A stretch of 64,000 nucleotides of DNA, taken from assembly GCA_910576995.1 (NCBI GenBank), contig CAJTLC010000006.1, forward strand, positions 62,001 to 126,000. Reading direction: 5' to 3'. The first letter of the stretch is position 1; each line of letters opens with the position of its first letter. Both the position numbers and the translations under genes were made by a program. The stretch is from an uncultured Ruminococcus sp. (GTDB lineage: Bacteria; Bacillota; Clostridia; Oscillospirales; Ruminococcaceae). Positions 15,944 to 24,304 of this stretch are shown here, piece by piece. The notes under the pieces are model-generated. The model was not told where the DNA came from, ran no database searches, and saw only the letters and a program-made list of their open reading frames with translations.

Positions 15944-16117
15944 ATGAACATGAAAATGATTACCACAGGTCTTACCGCCTCCGCGGCAATAGGACTTGCC
16001 TGTTATGCATTCGCTACAGCAAGCACCATGAAAAAGCACAGCATCAAGCGTAACGCAAGCAAAACTATCAAGGCGGCAGGAAACCTCCTTGAAGATATTA
16101 CCTCGATCATAGGCTGA
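15944..16117 (+). CDS. Small membrane protein of unknown function
   Basis: 57 residues from the ATG at 15944, preceded by ACGGAGATCG. A single hydrophobic segment (about 6-26, ITTGLTASAAIGLACYAFATA) is followed by a basic stretch (KKHSIKRNASK) and a short amphipathic tail. This resembles the YtxH-like or spore-associated small proteins of Clostridia only in layout. It directly follows the structured segment at 15674-15915. A GGACGG/CCGTCC hairpin overlaps its 3' flank and the end of ruvX. Confidence 0.6.
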   Translation: MNMKMITTGLTASAAIGLACYAFATASTMKKHSIKRNASKTIKAAGNLLEDITSIIG

Positions 16118-16129
16118 TCGGCGGACGGT

Positions 16130-16567
16130 TCAACCGTCCGTACATAGATTCGCCGAATTTTTACGATACCCAAGAAAGCTTTCAAGAATTATCACGGCGG
16201 CAACCGCGTCAACGACCGCTTTACGCTTTTTTCCGCGCGTATTTGTGGTATTAAGGTAATTATGGGCAGAAACCGTCGTGCAGCGTTCATCCCACAATTC
16301 GACTGAACAGCCTGTCAATTCTTGCAGCTTTTCAGCAAAAAGCCTGCATTTTTCGGCACGCTCGCCTATTGTTCCATTCATATTTTTCGGATATCCTACA
16401 ACTATCATTTCCGCACGCTGCTCTTTAGCGGCAGCGGCAGTTTTTTCAATGCATTTTTCAAAATCTTTTTCTGCGATAACACCCACAGGCGAAGCGATGA
16501 GTTCGCTTTTTCCGCATACAGCTATGCCCGTTCGTGAATCGCCGAAATCAACCGACATAATTATCAT
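16130..16567 (-). CDS. ruvX: YqgF/RuvX family putative pre-16S rRNA nuclease or Holliday junction resolvase
   Basis: 145 residues of the RNase H-like YqgF family: MSVDFGDSRTGIAVC at the N-terminus, VVGYPKNMNGTIGERAEKCR in the middle, LWDERCTTVSAHNYL and DAVAAVIILESFL at the end with the conserved acidic residues. It follows pyrD by six bases, so it is likely in the same transcript. An alternative start at 16558 would remove three residues. Confidence 0.93.
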   Translation of the reverse strand: MIIMSVDFGDSRTGIAVCGKSELIASPVGVIAEKDFEKCIEKTAAAAKEQRAEMIVVGYPKNMNGTIGERAEKCRLFAEKLQELTGCSVELWDERCTTVSAHNYLNTTNTRGKKRKAVVDAVAAVIILESFLGYRKNSANLCTDG

Positions 16568-16573
16568 AATATT

Positions 16574-17485
16574 TCACCAAGGCTTGACTGTACCAATTAT
16601 ATCGTGTACAGAAGCTATTCCCTTGCTGTCGAGAAAATCGTTCATTTCCTCAACAATTTTTATGGGTGCAAAAGGATCGGTAAATATAGCTGCTCCAACC
16701 TGAACAGCAGACGCGCCTGCCATCATCAGTTCAATTGCGTCTTTACCTGAAGATACGCCTCCCATACCAATAACAGGGATATTAACAGCGTTTGCAGTTT
16801 GCCAAACCATGCGGACGGCTACAGGAAAAACAGCAGGACCGCTTAATCCGCCGACATTATTCCGCAATATAGGTCTGCCCGTATTTATATCGATCCGCAT
16901 TCCCAGCAAGGTATTTATCAGTGAAACCGCGTCTGCACCTGCTGCCTCGACTGCTTTCGCAATATCGGTTATGCTTGTGACATTCGGGGAAAGCTTAACG
17001 ATCAGCGGCTTTTTTGTAACAGAGCGCACTCGCCTTGTAACTTCCGACGCCATTTCGCAGCTTGTACCAAAAGCCGCTCCGCCCTGCTTAACATTCGGGC
17101 ATGAAATATTAAGTTCGATCATATGAACGTCAGTATTGTCAAGTTTAGCCGCAACTTCGGCGCATTCATCAGGAGTCGAACCTGCAATATTCGCAAGAAT
17201 AGTAACATCTTTCGTGAGCAGATATGGAAGTTCCGTCTCGATAAAATGATCTATACCCGGATTCTGAAGTCCGACGGAATTAAGCATTCCGCCCGGTGTT
17301 TCGGCAATTCTGGGAGCAAGATTTCCAGTACGCCTATTGAGAGTAGTGCCTTTTGTAGCTATTCCTCCCAATTTATTAAGAGAAAATAACTCTTCGTATT
17401 CCCTGCCGTAGCCAAACACTCCTGAAGCAGGAATTATCGGATTCTTAAAATCTACGCCGCATATTTTTACAGAAAGATCAGCCAT
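16574..17485 (-). CDS. pyrD: Dihydroorotate dehydrogenase B, catalytic subunit
   Basis: 303 residues from the ATG at 17485, which overlaps the pyrK stop as TAATG; AGGAGGT lies upstream. FMN-binding TIM barrel: NPIIPASGVFGYG, GMLNSVGLQNPG, the catalytic-Cys loop NISCPNVKQGGAAFG, KLSPNVT and GMGGVSSGKDAIEL. The type B enzyme oxidises dihydroorotate and passes electrons to NAD+ through PyrK, the gene immediately upstream. Fourth step of pyrimidine synthesis. Confidence 0.97.
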   Translation of the reverse strand: MADLSVKICGVDFKNPIIPASGVFGYGREYEELFSLNKLGGIATKGTTLNRRTGNLAPRIAETPGGMLNSVGLQNPGIDHFIETELPYLLTKDVTILANIAGSTPDECAEVAAKLDNTDVHMIELNISCPNVKQGGAAFGTSCEMASEVTRRVRSVTKKPLIVKLSPNVTSITDIAKAVEAAGADAVSLINTLLGMRIDINTGRPILRNNVGGLSGPAVFPVAVRMVWQTANAVNIPVIGMGGVSSGKDAIELMMAGASAVQVGAAIFTDPFAPIKIVEEMNDFLDSKGIASVHDIIGTVKPW

Positions 17486-18255
17486 TACCAAAGTACCTCC
17501 TCAGCTTTAAAAACAGGTCCGTCTTTGCAGACGTGAGCAAAATATTCCTCGTCATTTCTGACAGTTCTGCAAGCGCAGCCAAGGCACGCTCCGATACCGC
17601 AAGCCATACGTTCTTCAAGTGAAATTTCGCAGTAAATCCCTTTTTCTTTGCAAATCTGCGCTATTCCCTTTAACATGGGCATAGGTCCGCAGGCATAAAC
17701 CGCGTCTATATTTCCCTGTTCCGCCAATTCGGCGAACGGCTTGGTAACGAATCCATGAATTCCAGCAGAACCGTCATCTGTACATAAAACAGTCTGAGCG
17801 CCTGCCAATTTAAAATCATCCTGCAAAATAGCTGCCGCACTGTTCCGAAAACCGCTGACAGCAACAGCTTTTTTGCCATATATCTGCGCCAAAGGAAGCA
17901 TGGGCGGAGTTCCGATACCACCGCCGATCAGTACAACTTTTTGGAAATTCAGATCAACTGTAAATCCATGACCAAGCGGAGCGAGCATATCGATAAGATT
18001 GCCCTCATTCAGCATTGCGATCCGGGAAGTTCCCTCCCCTCTTATCTCAAAAACGATCCTGATAGTTCCTTTTTCTTTATCAATGCCGCAAATTGAGATA
18101 GGTCTGCGTAAAGTTAAATTACCTGTCCTGATATGAACGAACTGACCAGGAGCGGCAATTCCGGCAATTTCCGGACATTTGATCTCAAAGCTGTAGATAT
18201 CGTTTGCAATAGCGTGCTTACTTGCGATGATATATTGTCCCTGCGTATATTTCAT
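17485..18255 (-). CDS. pyrK: Dihydroorotate dehydrogenase B, electron transfer subunit
   Basis: 256 residues from the ATG at 18255; the frame extends to a TTG at 18285 but AAAAAGGAG is better placed for the ATG. The FAD domain has RRPISICG, the NAD domain GGGIGTPPMLPLA, and the C-terminus carries the [2Fe-2S] cysteines in MACGIGACLGCACRT plus a later HVC. It is the partner of PyrD and overlaps it by one base. Confidence 0.96.
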   Translation of the reverse strand: MKYTQGQYIIASKHAIANDIYSFEIKCPEIAGIAAPGQFVHIRTGNLTLRRPISICGIDKEKGTIRIVFEIRGEGTSRIAMLNEGNLIDMLAPLGHGFTVDLNFQKVVLIGGGIGTPPMLPLAQIYGKKAVAVSGFRNSAAAILQDDFKLAGAQTVLCTDDGSAGIHGFVTKPFAELAEQGNIDAVYACGPMPMLKGIAQICKEKGIYCEISLEERMACGIGACLGCACRTVRNDEEYFAHVCKDGPVFKAEEVLW

Positions 18256-18260
18256 ATTAA

Positions 18261-19016
18261 TTACTGCTCCTTTTTTTCTCCGCAATTTTTACATTTTCCG
18301 AATAATCCAAATTTTCCGCCGCATTTCGGACAAAGTCCCTGCGATTTAAGATAAGCGGCAATACTTTTAAACCGGTAAATTTCAGCAGCGTCAAAAATGT
18401 TGCCTTTAAAATAAATTCTGCTGACGCCGCTTCCGCCTGATTTTCTGCAAACCTCAAACGACGGATTAGTATATTCGTTTTCAGGTTCCCAAGTAGTTGC
18501 GCTGCTCTCAAAAATAATCTCCTCAAGACCGCAGCACATTGCATTATACATTATTTCTTCAACATTTTCTGGAATCGTTATAGATTTCAGATTATCACAG
18601 CCGTTGAACGTCTTATAAGTGATCTTTTTAAGCGGAGACGGCAGACTTATTGAGTTGAGAGAGGTGCAGCCCTCGAATGCCGAATCGGAAATTTCTGTAA
18701 CGGTATCGGGAATATGTACGGTTTGAAGCGCCGTATTGCCTTTAAACGCTCCCGAAGCTATTTTTGTAACATATTCGGGAATATCCACGTCTTCATCTTT
18801 GCCTGCATATTTTACGAGAGTATTTTTATCGCAAAGAAAAACGTCTCCCGTAAGCGCCGGCGCTTTATTTTCATTTTCTTCAACTTCTTCCTCATCGGAA
18901 GCTATCATAATTTTTTCACCGCAATGACCGCAGTACCACGCGTCAAGACGCTTTTCAGCAAAAAGCAGCGCCTTACACTTTGGGCAAACGATCTGAATAT
19001 AATCATTAAGTTCCAT
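18261..19016 (-). CDS. Zinc-ribbon / BspA-type leucine-rich repeat protein
   Basis: 251 residues from the ATG at 19016 (AGGAGGTACT just before it). A CPKC-CGHC zinc ribbon opens the protein (about 11-33), an acidic EEEVEENEN linker follows, then about four LRR_5 (BspA-type) repeats such as ITKIASGAFKGNTALQTVHIPDTVTEISDSAFEGCTSLNSISLP are in the middle, and a second CPKCGG...CKNCGE ribbon closes it. No signal peptide is visible, so unlike surface BspA proteins it should be cytoplasmic. It ends five bases from pyrK, apparently co-transcribed. Function unknown. Confidence 0.8.
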   Translation of the reverse strand: MELNDYIQIVCPKCKALLFAEKRLDAWYCGHCGEKIMIASDEEEVEENENKAPALTGDVFLCDKNTLVKYAGKDEDVDIPEYVTKIASGAFKGNTALQTVHIPDTVTEISDSAFEGCTSLNSISLPSPLKKITYKTFNGCDNLKSITIPENVEEIMYNAMCCGLEEIIFESSATTWEPENEYTNPSFEVCRKSGGSGVSRIYFKGNIFDAAEIYRFKSIAAYLKSQGLCPKCGGKFGLFGKCKNCGEKKEQ

Positions 19017-19106
19017 AGTACCTCCTGAAATTAACATTATAAATATTATACCACAATTTTCACAAAAAAGCAATATCTTAAAAATAAAAAAATATATACA
19101 TAAATT

Positions 19107-19130
19107 AAAAGCTCCCCGAAGGAAGCTTTT
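19107..19130 (-). terminator. Terminator of the dockerin glucanase gene
   Basis: AAAAGCT and AGCTTTT arms with GG/CC and a short loop; on the minus strand the hairpin is followed by AATTTATG rather than a pure T run. Just upstream of it (19131-19163) are two broken type 1 repeat ends. Confidence 0.65.
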
Positions 19131-19177
19131 ATGAGAACAAGTTCTAAGATATCAAACACGCTCTAAGTCAACTTAAC

Positions 19178-20863
19178 TCATTCATTGTATGGAAGCAGCT
19201 TTATCTGTCCTGCATCAAGCATTTGTATTGCAAGCGCATCACTGGCGGTTACTCCGTCTCCGGTATTGCAGCAATCAGCATTACGCATACCCTGTTCAGT
19301 CAGTTTATATTCGTCCTTATTAGTAAGAAATTGAAGTATCAGCGTAGCATCAGCGATCTCAACTTTGCCGTCGCAATTTGAATCGCCATATCTGAGTTTA
19401 TCGGAAGTTTCAGTCGTTGTCGATTCGGAAGAAGACGCCTCGGTTTTATCGCCAATTGAAGTTCCGCCATAATAATCGGAAAGCGAAATTCCGTTTCCCG
19501 ACTGCCCGAGCTTTATCTTATGGTCGAGACTAATGAATTTTCCGTCATTATCCTGCCATAGCGACGGTTCGACAAACGCATATTTTGCTTCGTCCCACTT
19601 GCCGAAATTATCATAAACAAGTCCGCCGGTATCGCCCGAATTCTCGTTGAAGCACCAGAATGTATGATGTATCTTCTTTTCTATCATATAATCGCGAAGA
19701 ATAGTCATCCACTTCAGATTATCGCCCGTAGGATCATGCTCTTCATCTATAAATCCGCCCCATTCACCCATAAGCAGCGGCGAAATATTCTCTTCGACAA
19801 GATACGCCCACGTATCATACCAATAATCGTCAAGAAGCGTCTGACGAGTAAAGTCCTTATCAAACCATGTTTGAGCGTATACAAGAGGTCCGTAATCGTG
19901 CGGAGAATAAACAAGCTGACTCTGATATTCGCCAAGATCGACAGGATAATCTCTTGCGCCTCTAAAATTTCCGCCCCACCAAGCTCCGTAATATGGCTGC
20001 TTACTTTCGTCTCCGTAATGCGCATAATCAACAGCAGGCGAATTCCAATCGCTTCCTATTTCAAATTTGGGATAAACTTCTATTCCCTCAACCATTATAA
20101 GCAGATTCGGATTTTTCTCCAGAACGGCAGCCGCGCCGCGTTCAGCCGCATATTTCCAGTTGTTTTCGGCAGTCGAATCGTCCCAGATAGCCATTCCCTG
20201 ACCGTCGTTCTTGCCGTGAGGTTCATTTTTCAGATCGATAGCAATAATTGTATCGTCGTCTTTGTAATAATCTGCAAACCATGAAAGCGCTTCCAGCCAG
20301 TCGTCTGTAGAAAAATTGCTGTCATACCACAATGGCAGCTGATGACCGCTTGAAGCGGTAGTTGCGCTATGGATGTCGATCATTATCTTCATTCCATTTT
20401 CCCTGCACCATTCAACCGCTTTATTCCAGATATCGAAGCTGTACATCGGCGTACCTCCGACGATTCCCTCAACAGTCAATTCAGGATTTTCCCATTCGTT
20501 CACTTTTATCATAGGATCGGGATCTCCGTTTTTCCATTGCAGCAGAATTTCGGTAGACATAGGCACACGAAGAAGATTAAAGCCGTGGTCGGCGATCTCG
20601 TTAAGCATTTTATGCATATTCTGCGACCATACGCCGTCGAAAACCTGACTTCCGACGTTGTAGCCGAACCAGTTGCAGCCCGTCATCCATACGGGATTAC
20701 CGTCCATATCTACGATCTGAGCGTTCTCGTTAACGTGCAGCCAGTCGTCGTGATATTCGTCGGGAGCAGCATTTGTGATCTCAGACGGCATATAAGACGA
20801 CATCCCGATACTTGTCATCAATACGACGGCGGCAGCGGTTATTTTCTTTAAAATTGATTTCAT
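19178..20863 (-). CDS. Secreted GH5 endoglucanase with type I dockerin
   Basis: 561 residues. A signal peptide (about 1-32) leads to a GH5 barrel: HGFNLLRVPMS, DIHS, the acid/base Glu in DLKNEPHG (E214), HDYG and the nucleophile Glu in LLMGEWGG (E367). A Ser/Thr linker (476-487) joins a type I dockerin (about 490-555) with two calcium-loop repeats, GDSNCDGKVEIADATLILQF and the looser NTGDGVTASDALAIQML. It should attach to a scaffoldin cohesin and cut beta-glucan outside the cell. It has its own promoter and an inverted-repeat operator candidate. Confidence 0.93.
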   Translation of the reverse strand: MKSILKKITAAAVVLMTSIGMSSYMPSEITNAAPDEYHDDWLHVNENAQIVDMDGNPVWMTGCNWFGYNVGSQVFDGVWSQNMHKMLNEIADHGFNLLRVPMSTEILLQWKNGDPDPMIKVNEWENPELTVEGIVGGTPMYSFDIWNKAVEWCRENGMKIMIDIHSATTASSGHQLPLWYDSNFSTDDWLEALSWFADYYKDDDTIIAIDLKNEPHGKNDGQGMAIWDDSTAENNWKYAAERGAAAVLEKNPNLLIMVEGIEVYPKFEIGSDWNSPAVDYAHYGDESKQPYYGAWWGGNFRGARDYPVDLGEYQSQLVYSPHDYGPLVYAQTWFDKDFTRQTLLDDYWYDTWAYLVEENISPLLMGEWGGFIDEEHDPTGDNLKWMTILRDYMIEKKIHHTFWCFNENSGDTGGLVYDNFGKWDEAKYAFVEPSLWQDNDGKFISLDHKIKLGQSGNGISLSDYYGGTSIGDKTEASSSESTTTETSDKLRYGDSNCDGKVEIADATLILQFLTNKDEYKLTEQGMRNADCCNTGDGVTASDALAIQMLDAGQIKLLPYNE

Positions 20864-20885
20864 TTATCATCCCTCGTTTCTTTAT

Positions 20886-20906
20886 AACAAGTTGTTATAA
20901 CTTGTT
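20886..20906. promoter_or_regulatory. Inverted-repeat operator candidate for the glucanase gene
   Basis: AACAAGTT, five bases, AACTTGTT: a perfect 8-bp palindrome in the untranslated leader, downstream of the predicted -10 and ~23 bases before the start codon. The position suits a repressor roadblock. The regulator is unknown. Confidence 0.6.
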
Positions 20907-20924
20907 TTCATTTATATTAATTAT

Positions 20925-20953
20925 AGTATATATCAAAGTCATAAATTTGTCAA
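20925..20953 (-). promoter_or_regulatory. SigA-type promoter of the glucanase gene
   Basis: On the minus strand TTGACA (20953-20948), 17-base spacer, TATACT (20930-20925). Confidence 0.8.
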
Positions 20954-20975
20954 TACTTTATCTAAAATTTCAATA

Positions 20976-21004
20976 TTGACTAATTGATATTATAATGGTA
21001 TAAT
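20976..21004 (+). promoter_or_regulatory. SigA-type promoter of rsmD
   Basis: TTGACT, 17-base spacer, TATAAT, divergent from the glucanase promoter and 40 bases before the rsmD ATG. Confidence 0.82.
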
Positions 21005-21044
21005 TAAGTATACAAATAAAAAAAGAATGTGATGTGATATAATT

Positions 21045-21605
21045 ATGAAAGTGATTGCAGGAACGGCTAAAGGCAGAAACCTTATCGCCCCAGAAGGATT
21101 TGACACTCGTCCTGTTACATCTAAAATAAAAGAGGCTCTTTTCAGCAGCTGGCAATTTCTGATACCCGGCGCTGATTTTCTTGATCTTTTCGCAGGCAGC
21201 GGCAGTATAGGCATAGAAGCTATGAGCAGAGGCGCGGCAAATGTTGTTTTTGTTGAAAAAAGTAAGCGCGCTGTTGAAGTTATCAAAAAGAATCTCAGCA
21301 TATGTAAATTTACAAACGGATTTCAGATATATCAGAACGACGTTTTCGATCGTCTTCGCCTGCTGAATAACAGCGGCGCTTCATTCGATCTGATATATCT
21401 CGATCCGCCGTTTACAGTAGCTGAAATTTTCATTCCTGTTATGGAAGCGCTTGCCGAAGCCGATATACTCAAAGAAGACGGAATTGTCGGAATCCGCACT
21501 CCGAAAGAAATGAATATACCCGATGATTTCGGCAAGCTTCATAAATTCAAAAAGAAAAAATACGGAATTTCTACAATTCATTTTTATTCATTAAATGAAG
21601 AATAA
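21045..21605 (+). CDS. rsmD: 16S rRNA (guanine(966)-N2)-methyltransferase
   Basis: 186 residues with RsmD signatures: VIAGTAKGRNLIAP at the start, TRPVTSKIKEALFSSW, the SAM-binding FLDLFAGSGSIGIEAMSRGA, and the catalytic DLIYLDPPF. It methylates G966 of 16S rRNA. No clear Shine-Dalgarno precedes the ATG (GATGTGATATAATT), so translation may be weak. Confidence 0.95.
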   Translation: MKVIAGTAKGRNLIAPEGFDTRPVTSKIKEALFSSWQFLIPGADFLDLFAGSGSIGIEAMSRGAANVVFVEKSKRAVEVIKKNLSICKFTNGFQIYQNDVFDRLRLLNNSGASFDLIYLDPPFTVAEIFIPVMEALAEADILKEDGIVGIRTPKEMNIPDDFGKLHKFKKKKYGISTIHFYSLNEE

Positions 21606-21606
21606 T

Positions 21607-21680
21607 AAGAACTTGTCTTCATAAGTGGAGCATACCAATTTGCTGAAAAGACGTGTGCTGAACCTATGAACACGAGCTAT
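21607..21680. repeat. Type 1 element, internally deleted mini copy
   Basis: Only about 74 bp: left end AAGAACTTGTCTTCATAAG, an inner TTTGCTGAAAAGACGTG arm and right end CTATGAACACGAGCTAT. The core is missing. It lies directly after the rsmD stop. Confidence 0.7.
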
Positions 21681-21725
21681 AAAACCTGTACCAATAGTTG
21701 AATTCGACCATTGGTACAGGTTTTT
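21681..21725. terminator. Bidirectional terminator between rsmD and the ABC transporter
   Basis: AAAACCTGTACCAAT pairs with ATTGGTACAGGTTTT, a 15-bp stem flanked by A and T tracts; serves both convergent transcripts. Confidence 0.9.
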
Positions 21726-21729
21726 GTTA

Positions 21730-22485
21730 TCAATATCTTTGCAAAAATTGCTTTGTACGCTCGGACGCATTCTCTCCGAATAATTCTTCAGGAGTTCCCT
21801 CGTCTGCTATCACGCCGCCTTCCATAAATATAACATGATCGGCAACGTCTCTCGCAAACGACATCTCATGCGTAACAATAATCATCGTCATTCCATCGGC
21901 TGCCAATTCTTTGATAACTTTCAAAATTTCGCCAGTAAGTTCAGGATCGAGAGCCGAAGTAGGTTCATCAAAGAAAAGCATCTCCGGTGAAAGCGCAAGG
22001 GCGCGCGCTATAGATACGCGCTGCTGCTGACCTCCCGAAAGTTCGCACGGATACGACTTCGCTTTTTCGGAAAGTCCCATTTTCCCGAGAAGTTCCATAG
22101 CAATCTTTTCGGCGTCAGCCCTGCTTTTTTTCAGCACGCGTACAGGCGCTTCTGTAATATTCCGCAGCACGTTCATGTGTGGAAATAAATTAAAATTCTG
22201 AAAAACCAGTCCTACTTTCAGACGAATATCACGAAGTGAAGCTGAATTTGCATAAACAAGCCTGCCAGACTCATTCGACTTAAACATATTGATGCCGCAA
22301 ACGTCAACAGACCCTCCGCTTGCCTTTTCCAACTGATTTATACAGCGCAGCAAAGTAGATTTTCCGCTTCCCGACGGACCAATTATTGCCAGAACATCGC
22401 CCTTTTCGACATTGAACGATATATCTTTCAGTACAGTCTGCGCGCCAAATGACTTGGACAGATTTTTAACTTCAAGCATAGCCAT
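21730..22485 (-). CDS. Polar amino acid ABC transporter ATP-binding protein
   Basis: 251 residues. Walker A GPSGSGKST, Q-loop VGLVFQNFNLFPHMNVL, signature LSGGQQQRVSIARAL, Walker B MLFFDEPTSALDPEL and switch His VTHEM are all present and spaced as in GlnQ/HisP ATPases. It energises the permease encoded just upstream. No solute-binding protein gene is adjacent, so the substrate (glutamine-type, cystine-type or other polar amino acid) cannot be named. Confidence 0.94.
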   Translation of the reverse strand: MAMLEVKNLSKSFGAQTVLKDISFNVEKGDVLAIIGPSGSGKSTLLRCINQLEKASGGSVDVCGINMFKSNESGRLVYANSASLRDIRLKVGLVFQNFNLFPHMNVLRNITEAPVRVLKKSRADAEKIAMELLGKMGLSEKAKSYPCELSGGQQQRVSIARALALSPEMLFFDEPTSALDPELTGEILKVIKELAADGMTMIIVTHEMSFARDVADHVIFMEGGVIADEGTPEELFGENASERTKQFLQRY

Positions 22486-22500
22486 AAATAAAAATCCTCC

Positions 22501-23205
22501 TTATTTGTAATAGTCGAGCTTTTTCTCAACAAAAGACGCAGCTACAGACAATATCATCGCAAGGACAAAATAAAAAATTCCGGCGATAAACAATGGCGTA
22601 AGCGAACTGTAAGTCTGCATTTGCTGTTTTGCTTTAAGCGTAATTTCCGCATATGATACCACATTCGCAAGAGAGGTATCCTTAACGAGAACGATTACTT
22701 CATTTGCGCTTGCGGGGATGACCCTTTTCACCACCTGCGGCAGCACCACATGGAAAAATGTCTGGAATTTATTCATACTAAGCGCAGCAGCAGCCTCGTA
22801 CTGCCCTTTCGGTATAGATTCAATTCCACCGCGGAATATTTCCGCAAAATATGCCGCATAATTCAATGTAAACGCAACTATTACCGTGTTGAACATAAAA
22901 TTTTCCGCTTGGATATCAATGCTGCCAAGCAGTGACTGAATAAAGCCGGGAAGATGCTCATTTTGTTTCAGCATTGGTATTGAATAATATGCAACAATAA
23001 TCTGAAGCATAAGCGGCGTACCGCGCATAATTAGTATGTAAATATTGGTCAGCCACGATATCGGCTTTATTTTGCACATTTTCAGCAGCGCAACTATCAT
23101 TCCCATCGGAATTGAATAAAGCAGCGTAAAACCGAATATCTTTAAAGTAGGCAAAAGATATTTCAATAATATCATCGTGACCTTCTGGATCTCTTCGCCT
23201 GTCAT
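22501..23205 (-). CDS. Polar amino acid ABC transporter permease
   Basis: 234 residues from the ATG at 23205 (AGAGGTGG upstream). About five hydrophobic segments. The EAA-type cytoplasmic loop reads IPKGQYEAAAALSMNKFQTFFHVVLPQVVK, and the HEAT-type NIYILIMRGTPLMLQIIVAYYSIP segment is typical of the His/Glu/Gln permease family. First gene of a two-gene unit with its ATPase, 15 bases apart. Confidence 0.93.
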   Translation of the reverse strand: MTGEEIQKVTMILLKYLLPTLKIFGFTLLYSIPMGMIVALLKMCKIKPISWLTNIYILIMRGTPLMLQIIVAYYSIPMLKQNEHLPGFIQSLLGSIDIQAENFMFNTVIVAFTLNYAAYFAEIFRGGIESIPKGQYEAAAALSMNKFQTFFHVVLPQVVKRVIPASANEVIVLVKDTSLANVVSYAEITLKAKQQMQTYSSLTPLFIAGIFYFVLAMILSVAASFVEKKLDYYK

Positions 23206-23279
23206 AACAGTTAAACCACCTCTTTGTATTGGCAGAAGCATGCAAATACTGCACGTCATATATTTGCCTATTTTTTCTT

Positions 23280-23308
23280 ATTATACCATAAACTCCAAGA
23301 AAAGTCCA
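23280..23308 (-). promoter_or_regulatory. Promoter of the amino acid ABC transporter
   Basis: On the minus strand TGGACT (23308-23303), 17-base spacer, TATAAT (23285-23280). The -35 is imperfect. A GCACATAA...TTATGTGC inverted repeat (about 23309-23340) lies immediately upstream and could be an operator. Confidence 0.65.
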
Positions 23309-23542
23309 GCACATAATATGAATTTTTTTACTTTATGTGCATTTTCTTACGGAAACAAGGGCTTTTTTGAAATTCCCAGCAAATCATATAATTGACTTCT
23401 ACCGAAAATTTCTACCGAATTTTCTACCAAAATTGCTATTTTTCAAATTTTCTATCTCGTCCTCGGTCTTGTCACACAATTATCCGCTAAGATTTTATCA
23501 AATTTCTTCTTCGATAGGATTTCATGGGTCACGAGCTGCTCG
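23309..23542. other. Non-coding stretch with short direct repeats
   Basis: No supported gene. At 23397-23433 the unit TTCTACCGAAAATT appears three times in tandem with small changes (TTCTACCG, TTCTACCG, TTCTACCA). The rest is A/T rich. The minus-strand frame ending here may be the shifted continuation of the small gene at 23543-23788. Confidence 0.5.
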
Positions 23543-23788
23543 TCAAATAAAAAGGTTGTAAGGAGCGAATGGGCATTCCGAGCATCCTCCCTGGTATGGA
23601 TATGTACGAATAGAAACACCGCATTTCTGGTGGTTGGTGAGCTCAACATGATCGAGATAGAGTGGAGCGTATGTTGCTTTGCCTACCCAGCCGATGTTGT
23701 TCTTGTCGTAATAAAATACCCGCTGATTTTCTGTGATTGTTCCGTTCTCGATGCCTTGTTCGAGAAATCTTCCGACTGTTATTTTCAT
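23543..23788 (-). CDS. Small protein of unknown function, possibly the start of a frameshifted gene
   Basis: 81 residues. Support comes mainly from a strong Shine-Dalgarno (TGGAGGCTTTACC before ATG). The sequence (MKITVGRFLEQGIENG... WVGKATYAPLYLDHVEL...) is soluble and looks protein-like, but I do not recognise it. In another frame just downstream, LLTTFLFDEQLVTHEILSKK also looks like coding sequence, so an older, longer gene may have been broken by a frameshift. Surroundings are repeat-rich and gene-poor. Confidence 0.35.
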   Translation of the reverse strand: MKITVGRFLEQGIENGTITENQRVFYYDKNNIGWVGKATYAPLYLDHVELTNHQKCGVSIRTYPYQGGCSECPFAPYNLFI

Positions 23789-23848
23789 GGTAAAGCCTCC
23801 ATTTTTTGTTGATAATTGAAAACGTCCGTCATTCGCTGGCAGGCGTTT

Positions 23849-24064
23849 TAGAGCGTGTTCACATAAAATAAATGTGCGGTACTAAAGCATACGCAGATGA
23901 GCAAAATCAAAGATTTTGTTATCTGCGTAATTTTCGAGCATAGTTTTGACGAATAGAAGGCGAAAATATGTAGGCGGGCTGACGCCCGTCAAATATTTTC
24001 AACGCAGTAGTCGTCAAAATTTGCTGAAAAGACGTGCATTTTATTTTTATGTGAACACGCTCTA
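23849..24064. repeat. Type 1 palindromic element, long 216-bp form
   Basis: Ends TAGAGCGTGTTCACATAAAA and its near complement TTTTATGTGAACACGCTCTA. The core runs GAAGGCG, ~12 bases, GCGGGCTGACGCCCG, then CAACGCAGT on the plus strand. Compared with the 166-bp copy it has about 50 extra bases that form their own hairpin, ACGCAGAT...ATCTGCGT around AAAATC/GATTTT. It is nearly identical to the copy at 40465 in opposite orientation. Confidence 0.92.
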
Positions 24065-24190
24065 GTATATAGGCAAATTCGGCAAACCATTTAGGTAACA
24101 TTACTTGTCCAAAATAACGAAATACTGGTAAATTATTTAATATAACGTTGCTGTTTAAGAGGCTATGAAGTAAGATTTGAATAATAAATT

Positions 24191-24217
24191 ATCCCCTGAA
24201 TCTCGTGTTCAGGGGAT
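24191..24217. terminator. Hairpin between the type 1 element and bioB
   Basis: ATCCCCTGAA and TTCAGGGGAT form a 10-bp stem. The T run is weak, so it may be only a back-up stop. Confidence 0.5.
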
Positions 24218-24229
24218 TCTTAATGCAAC

Positions 24230-24266
24230 AAAATGCTTCTGCACTTTTTGTACAGAAGCATTTTTT
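24230..24266. terminator. Terminator downstream of bioB
   Basis: AAAATGCTTCTG and CAGAAGCATTTT enclose an 11-base loop, with T and A tracts on both sides. On the minus strand it lies about 40 bases after the bioB stop. Confidence 0.85.
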
Positions 24267-24304
24267 AAAACCTGTTCAGTTATTACAGCTAATTCGTTTT
24301 TCTC

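Noticed and set aside
15833..16039. 68-codon minus-strand open frame over the structured segment
   Set aside because: It is a by-product of the palindromic stems and overlaps the small membrane protein gene, with no RBS.
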